8,193 nt of DNA from Pseudolabrys sp. Lineage in GTDB: Bacteria > Pseudomonadota > Alphaproteobacteria > Rhizobiales > Xanthobacteraceae. The DNA lies in NCBI GenBank assembly GCA_026125925.1, contig JAHCKF010000143.1, positions 1-8,193 of the forward strand, read 5' to 3'. Every line of letters starts with the position of its first letter. The stretch's first letter is position 1. The notes under the pieces were generated by a model that worked only from the letters and a program-made list of their open reading frames with translations, ran no database searches and was not told the DNA's origin. Of the stretch, positions 5,065 to 8,193 are shown one piece after another. The position numbers were made by a program, and so were the translations under genes.

Positions 5065-7110
5065 ATGACAGCAGGTAGCCCCACGCACACCAATCGCCTC
5101 GCCGACGCGACGTCGCCTTATCTGCTGCAGCATCGGCACAATCCGGTGGACTGGTGGCAGTGGGGGCCGGAGGCGCTCGCCGAAGCCAAGTCCTCGAACC
5201 GGCCAATCCTGCTGTCGGTCGGCTATGCCGCCTGTCACTGGTGCCATGTGATGGCGCATGAGAGCTTCGAGGATGAAGCCACCGCGGCGGTGATGAACGA
5301 ATTGTTCGTCAACATCAAAGTCGATCGCGAGGAACGCCCCGACATCGACCAGATCTACATGAACGCGCTGCATCTGCTCGGCGAGCAGGGCGGCTGGCCG
5401 CTCACCATGTTCCTGACGCCGGCGGGCGAACCGGTGTGGGGCGGCACCTATTTCCCGAAGGAATCGAAGTTCGGCCGGCCGGCCTTCACCAGCATCCTGC
5501 GCGAGGTGTCGCGGCTGTTCCGCGAGGAGCCGGCCAAGATCGAGCAGAACCGCGCCGCGCTGCTGGCGCGGCTGGGCGAGACGGCGCGGCCCGAGGGCAA
5601 GGTCACGATCGGGCTCAAGGAGCTCGACGCCGCGGCCAAGCAGCTCGGCAATGCCTTCGACACCGGCAATGGCGGCCTGCGCGGCGCGCCGAAATTCCCG
5701 CAGGCCTCGCTTTACGAAATGCTGTGGCGGGCCGGCGACCGCGGCGGCGACCCGCGCTTTTTCGACCTCGTCGACTTCACGCTCGCCCATATCTGCGAAG
5801 GCGGCATCTACGACCACCTCGGCGGCGGCTTTGCCCGCTATTCGGTCGATGAGCGCTGGCTGGTGCCGCATTTCGAGAAGATGCTGTACGACAACGCCCA
5901 GCTTCTCGACCTGATTGCTGCAGCGTGGAGCCGCAGCAAAAATCCGCTTTACCGCGCCCGCGCGGCCGAGACGGTCGGCTGGCTCCAGCGGGAGTTGACC
6001 AATGAAACCAAGGCCTTCTCGTCTTCGCTCGACGCCGATTCCGAGGGCGAGGAGGGCAAATTCTATGTCTGGTCGCTTGCGGAAATCCGCCAACTCTTGG
6101 GGCCGGATGCCGATTATTTTGCAGCGCAATATGACGTGACCGAGGAAGGCAACTTCGAAGGTCACAACATCCTCAATCGCCTCAAGCACTTACCGCGCAA
6201 CATGGGGGCCGAGGGGTCACCGGCGCCGGATGAGGCGCGGCTGGCCATGTTGCGCGGTAAGTTGCTGAAAGAACGAGAGAAACGCATCAGGCCGGGTCTC
6301 GACGACAAGGTGCTGGCGGACTGGAACGGGCTGATGATTGCCGCCCTCGCGCATGCCGCCAGCGCCTTCGACGAGCCGGCGTGGCTCGCCATTGCGCAGC
6401 AAGCCTATGATTTCATTGCCAGTAAAATGACGCAGGGCGACCGCCTCGGGCATTCCTACCGCGCCGGCAAGCTGCTGGTGCCGGGCCTGGCCTCGGATTT
6501 CACTGGCATGATCCGCGCGGCGCTGGCGCTCAACGAAGCGACGGGCGACGCCGCCTATCTGCATCAGGCCCTGGTCTGGCAGGCGGCGCTCGACCGCCAC
6601 TACGCCAATCCCGGCAATGGCGGCTATTTCCTCACCGCCGACGATGCGGAAGGGCTGGTGGTGCGCCCGGCCGCAACCAATGACGACGCGACGCCGAATC
6701 CGAATTCGCTCGCCGCGGAAAACCTGGTGCGGCTGGCGGCGCTGACCGGTGACGACAAATGGCGGGTGCAGGCCGACCGCCTGCTCGAGAACATTCTCGC
6801 CACCGCGGCACAGAACCTGTTCGGCCACGTTGCGCTGCTCAACGCGCTCGACTTCCGTCTGCGCGCCGCCGAGATCGTCTGCACCGGACCGGACGCGGAA
6901 GCCTTCGCGCAAGAAGCACTCAAGCTGCCGCATCTTTCTCGAATTGTTTTGCGCGCATCGTCACCGGAAGCACTGGCGCCATGGCATCCGGCGCAGGACA
7001 AGGTGAGAGCGGTGTCGGGCAGCGCGGCCTTCGTCTGCGTCGGCGAGCGCTGCTCGCTGCCGGTGACGGAGGCGCAAGCAATTGCCGATGCAGTCAGAGC
7101 AATGAGCTGA
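5065..7110 (+). CDS. DUF255 / YyaL-SPATA20 family protein: thioredoxin-like domain plus alpha/alpha-toroid
   Basis: A 681-residue cytoplasmic protein (no signal peptide) of the YyaL/spermatogenesis-associated protein 20 family, whose usual bacterial length is similar. Residues about 8-170 form the thioredoxin-like DUF255 domain: [21 protein letters not shown] (10-30), the redox-type motif C57-H-W-C60 in [18 protein letters not shown] (87-96) and [11 protein letters not shown] (109-119) with the likely cis-proline P112. The remainder resembles (alpha/alpha)6 barrels of the N-acylglucosamine 2-epimerase/six-hairpin type, with [27 protein letters not shown] (about 253-272), [14 protein letters not shown] (323-336) and [11 protein letters not shown] (413-423). 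Its substrate is unknown; a protein-disulfide or carbohydrate role is only inferred. ATG 5065 has GGAG at 5053-5056, 8 nt upstream. GTG 5029 in frame lies in the upstream repeat and is less likely. Confidence 0.95.
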   Translation: MTAGSPTHTNRLADATSPYLLQHRHNPVDWWQWGPEALAEAKSSNRPILLSVGYAACHWCHVMAHESFEDEATAAVMNELFVNIKVDREERPDIDQIYMNALHLLGEQGGWPLTMFLTPAGEPVWGGTYFPKESKFGRPAFTSILREVSRLFREEPAKIEQNRAALLARLGETARPEGKVTIGLKELDAAAKQLGNAFDTGNGGLRGAPKFPQASLYEMLWRAGDRGGDPRFFDLVDFTLAHICEGGIYDHLGGGFARYSVDERWLVPHFEKMLYDNAQLLDLIAAAWSRSKNPLYRARAAETVGWLQRELTNETKAFSSSLDADSEGEEGKFYVWSLAEIRQLLGPDADYFAAQYDVTEEGNFEGHNILNRLKHLPRNMGAEGSPAPDEARLAMLRGKLLKEREKRIRPGLDDKVLADWNGLMIAALAHAASAFDEPAWLAIAQQAYDFIASKMTQGDRLGHSYRAGKLLVPGLASDFTGMIRAALALNEATGDAAYLHQALVWQAALDRHYANPGNGGYFLTADDAEGLVVRPAATNDDATPNPNSLAAENLVRLAALTGDDKWRVQADRLLENILATAAQNLFGHVALLNALDFRLRAAEIVCTGPDAEAFAQEALKLPHLSRIVLRASSPEALAPWHPAQDKVRAVSGSAAFVCVGERCSLPVTEAQAIADAVRAMS

Positions 7111-7217
7111 ATCCGTCATCCTGAGGTGCGAGCGCAGCGAGCCTCGAAGGATGCACGGCCCGGGCCGTCGCCCTTCGAGGGCCGCGCAAGTGCGCGGCCA
7201 CCTCAGGGTGACGGATT
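7110..7217. repeat. 108-bp palindromic repeat between convergent genes, likely bidirectional terminator
   Basis: The outer arms AATCCGTCATCCTGAGGTG (7110-7128) and CACCTCAGGGTGACGGATT (7199-7217) are reverse complements at 18 of 19 positions. Inside are CCTCGAAGG 7142-7150 with CCTTCGAGG 7172-7180, the perfect palindrome ACGGCCCGGGCCGT 7155-7168, and GGCCGCGCA 7180-7188 with TGCGCGGCC 7191-7199. It spans exactly from the last base of one stop codon (TGA, 7108-7110) to 1 bp before the other (7219). Elements with CATCCTGAGG outer arms and CGAGCGCAGCGAGC cores recur in Bradyrhizobium-like genomes as dispersed repeats. Position and strong fold make it a good candidate terminator for both genes. 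Confidence 0.8.
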
Positions 7218-7218
7218 T

Positions 7219-8193
7219 CTAGCCCGCCTTCTTGATTGCGCTGCGTTCGCTAAGCCATTCACTCCACGGCGCCGGCGCGATCAGGCCCGGGCTGACGCGC
7301 ACCGGCCAGATCACGTTCTTCGCATCCATGCGGCCGATCACCGACGGCTTGTGCAGGTGCTGGCTCACCGGATCGAGCCGCACGTCGAAGCCCGACGGCG
7401 CGCGGAGCGAACGACCGGCGAGGGCGGCGCGCACCGCGCGCGGTTCGGTGGTGCCGGCCGCAGCGACGCCTTGCGTCCACAAATGAAAGCCGATCCAGGT
7501 CGCTTCCATCGGATCGTTGGTGATGGCGGCCTCGTCGCCGGTGAAGCGCCGCCACTCGGCGATGAAGGCGCGGTTCTCCGGCGTGTCCAGCGTGTGCAGG
7601 TAATTCCACGCCACCATGTGGCCGACGAGATTGCGCTCGTGCAGCGCCGGCATTTCCGCTTCGCCGAGCGACAGGCTCATCACCGGCAGAATGTCGGCGT
7701 CGAGACCCTGGCGCGCGCGCTCGCGGAAGAAGTGGACGTTGGAGTCGCCCGACAAGGTCGCGATAATGGCGCCGTCCTTGCCGCAGAAGCGGCGGATGCG
7801 GTGCACGGTGTCGCGCCAACTGGTTTCGTCGAACGGCGTGTAGAGCTCATCGATCGCATCGGCGCCAATGCCGTGCGCGCCTTCGAGATAGTTGCGGACA
7901 ATGGCGTTGGTGGTGCGCGGATAGACGTAGTCGGTGCCGACAAGGAAGAAGCGGCGGCGGCCAAGCCCGATCAGATGATCGACCGCGGGCAGCGCCTGCT
8001 GCTGCGGTGTCGCGCCGGTGTATACGACGTGCGGCGATTGCTCCTCGCCCTCGTACTGGCTCGGATAGAACAGCAGCGCATCATGCTCCGCCAGCACCGG
8101 CAGCACCGCCTTGCGCGACGCCGAGGTCCAGCAGCCGAAGATCGCCGCCACCTTGTGCTCGCTCAGCAAGGCTTCGGCCTGACCGGCATAGGC
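7219..8193 (-). CDS. urtA: UrtA-like urea/short-chain-amide ABC transporter substrate-binding protein, N-terminus missing
   Basis: 324 residues of the C-terminal part of a type I periplasmic binding protein; the frame is still open at the right edge, so the start and signal peptide are outside. UrtA-type binding proteins capture urea (relatives bind amides) for an ABC importer or, as AmiC/FmdD, control amide use. Family blocks are clear: IFGCWTSASRKAVLPVL, LLFYPSQYEGEE, VVYTGATPQQQALPAVDHL, LVGTDYVYPRTTN, LSGDSNVHFF, GHMVAWNYL, TNDPMEATWIGFHLW and LHKPSVIG, closer to UrtA (QYEGEE, GTDYVYPRTTN) than to AmiC. The ending APWSEWLSERSAIKKAG is also UrtA-like. It ends at 7219 against a convergent gene, so no urtBCDE follows. 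It is either the last gene of a unit or an orphan receptor, and its ligand could differ from urea. Confidence 0.82.
   Translation of the reverse strand, partial: AYAGQAEALLSEHKVAAIFGCWTSASRKAVLPVLAEHDALLFYPSQYEGEEQSPHVVYTGATPQQQALPAVDHLIGLGRRRFFLVGTDYVYPRTTNAIVRNYLEGAHGIGADAIDELYTPFDETSWRDTVHRIRRFCGKDGAIIATLSGDSNVHFFRERARQGLDADILPVMSLSLGEAEMPALHERNLVGHMVAWNYLHTLDTPENRAFIAEWRRFTGDEAAITNDPMEATWIGFHLWTQGVAAAGTTEPRAVRAALAGRSLRAPSGFDVRLDPVSQHLHKPSVIGRMDAKNVIWPVRVSPGLIAPAPWSEWLSERSAIKKAG

Noticed and set aside
4942..6189. 415-codon minus-strand frame opposite the DUF255 gene
   Set aside because: Low-complexity Arg/Ala/Glu-rich product without motifs, overlapping a well-supported gene and its upstream repeat.
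6217..6933. 238-codon minus-strand frame opposite the 3' part of the DUF255 gene
   Set aside because: Same reason: a shadow of a strongly supported coding frame, with no family-like sequence.
7110..7217. CRISPR-like or tandem repeat array
   Set aside because: The repeats are nested inverted arms, not regularly spaced direct repeats with unique spacers; no array is present anywhere in the window.

Overview
The window is high-GC DNA from an alphaproteobacterium, most likely of the Hyphomicrobiales (Rhizobiales: Bradyrhizobium/Xanthobacteraceae-like). This is inferred from mnmE next to mnmG with a perfect parS site between them, the style of the proteins, and two palindromic intergenic repeats of the kind scattered through those genomes. 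No species can be named from sequence alone.

Layout. Positions 1-2038 (minus strand) hold the start of mnmG and all of mnmE, the two subunits of the tRNA wobble-uridine modification enzyme. A 36-bp perfect palindrome with a consensus ParB-binding site (parS) lies between them. In alphaproteobacteria this gene pair usually precedes rsmG-parA-parB, so the window probably lies close to the chromosomal origin; the par genes themselves are outside it. MnmE is about 105 residues longer than usual because of an insertion inside its GTPase domain.

Divergent from mnmE is a DMT/EamA-family ten-helix transporter (2187-3065, TTG start inferred). It converges on a RidA-family enamine/imine deaminase (3097-3486, minus). 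Divergent from that is a small exported DUF2147 protein (3584-3955), followed by a membrane-anchored LssY C-terminal-domain protein (4046-4897). A 147-bp element with terminal inverted repeats fills the next gap. Then comes a 681-residue DUF255/YyaL-type protein with a thioredoxin-like CHWC site (5065-7110). A second, 108-bp palindromic element fills the gap to a converging UrtA-like urea/amide-binding protein whose N-terminus is off the window (7219-8193, minus).

The genes do not form one pathway. Only mnmE and mnmG are functional partners; the rest look like individually transcribed housekeeping or accessory genes. The most unusual things are the MnmE GTPase-domain insertion, rich in small palindromes and with an abrupt AT-rich end; the long symmetric palindrome around parS; the two structured repeats that occupy whole intergenic gaps; and a UrtA-type binding protein with no permease or ATPase gene directly downstream. 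No CRISPR array, tRNA, rRNA, insertion sequence or defence system was seen.
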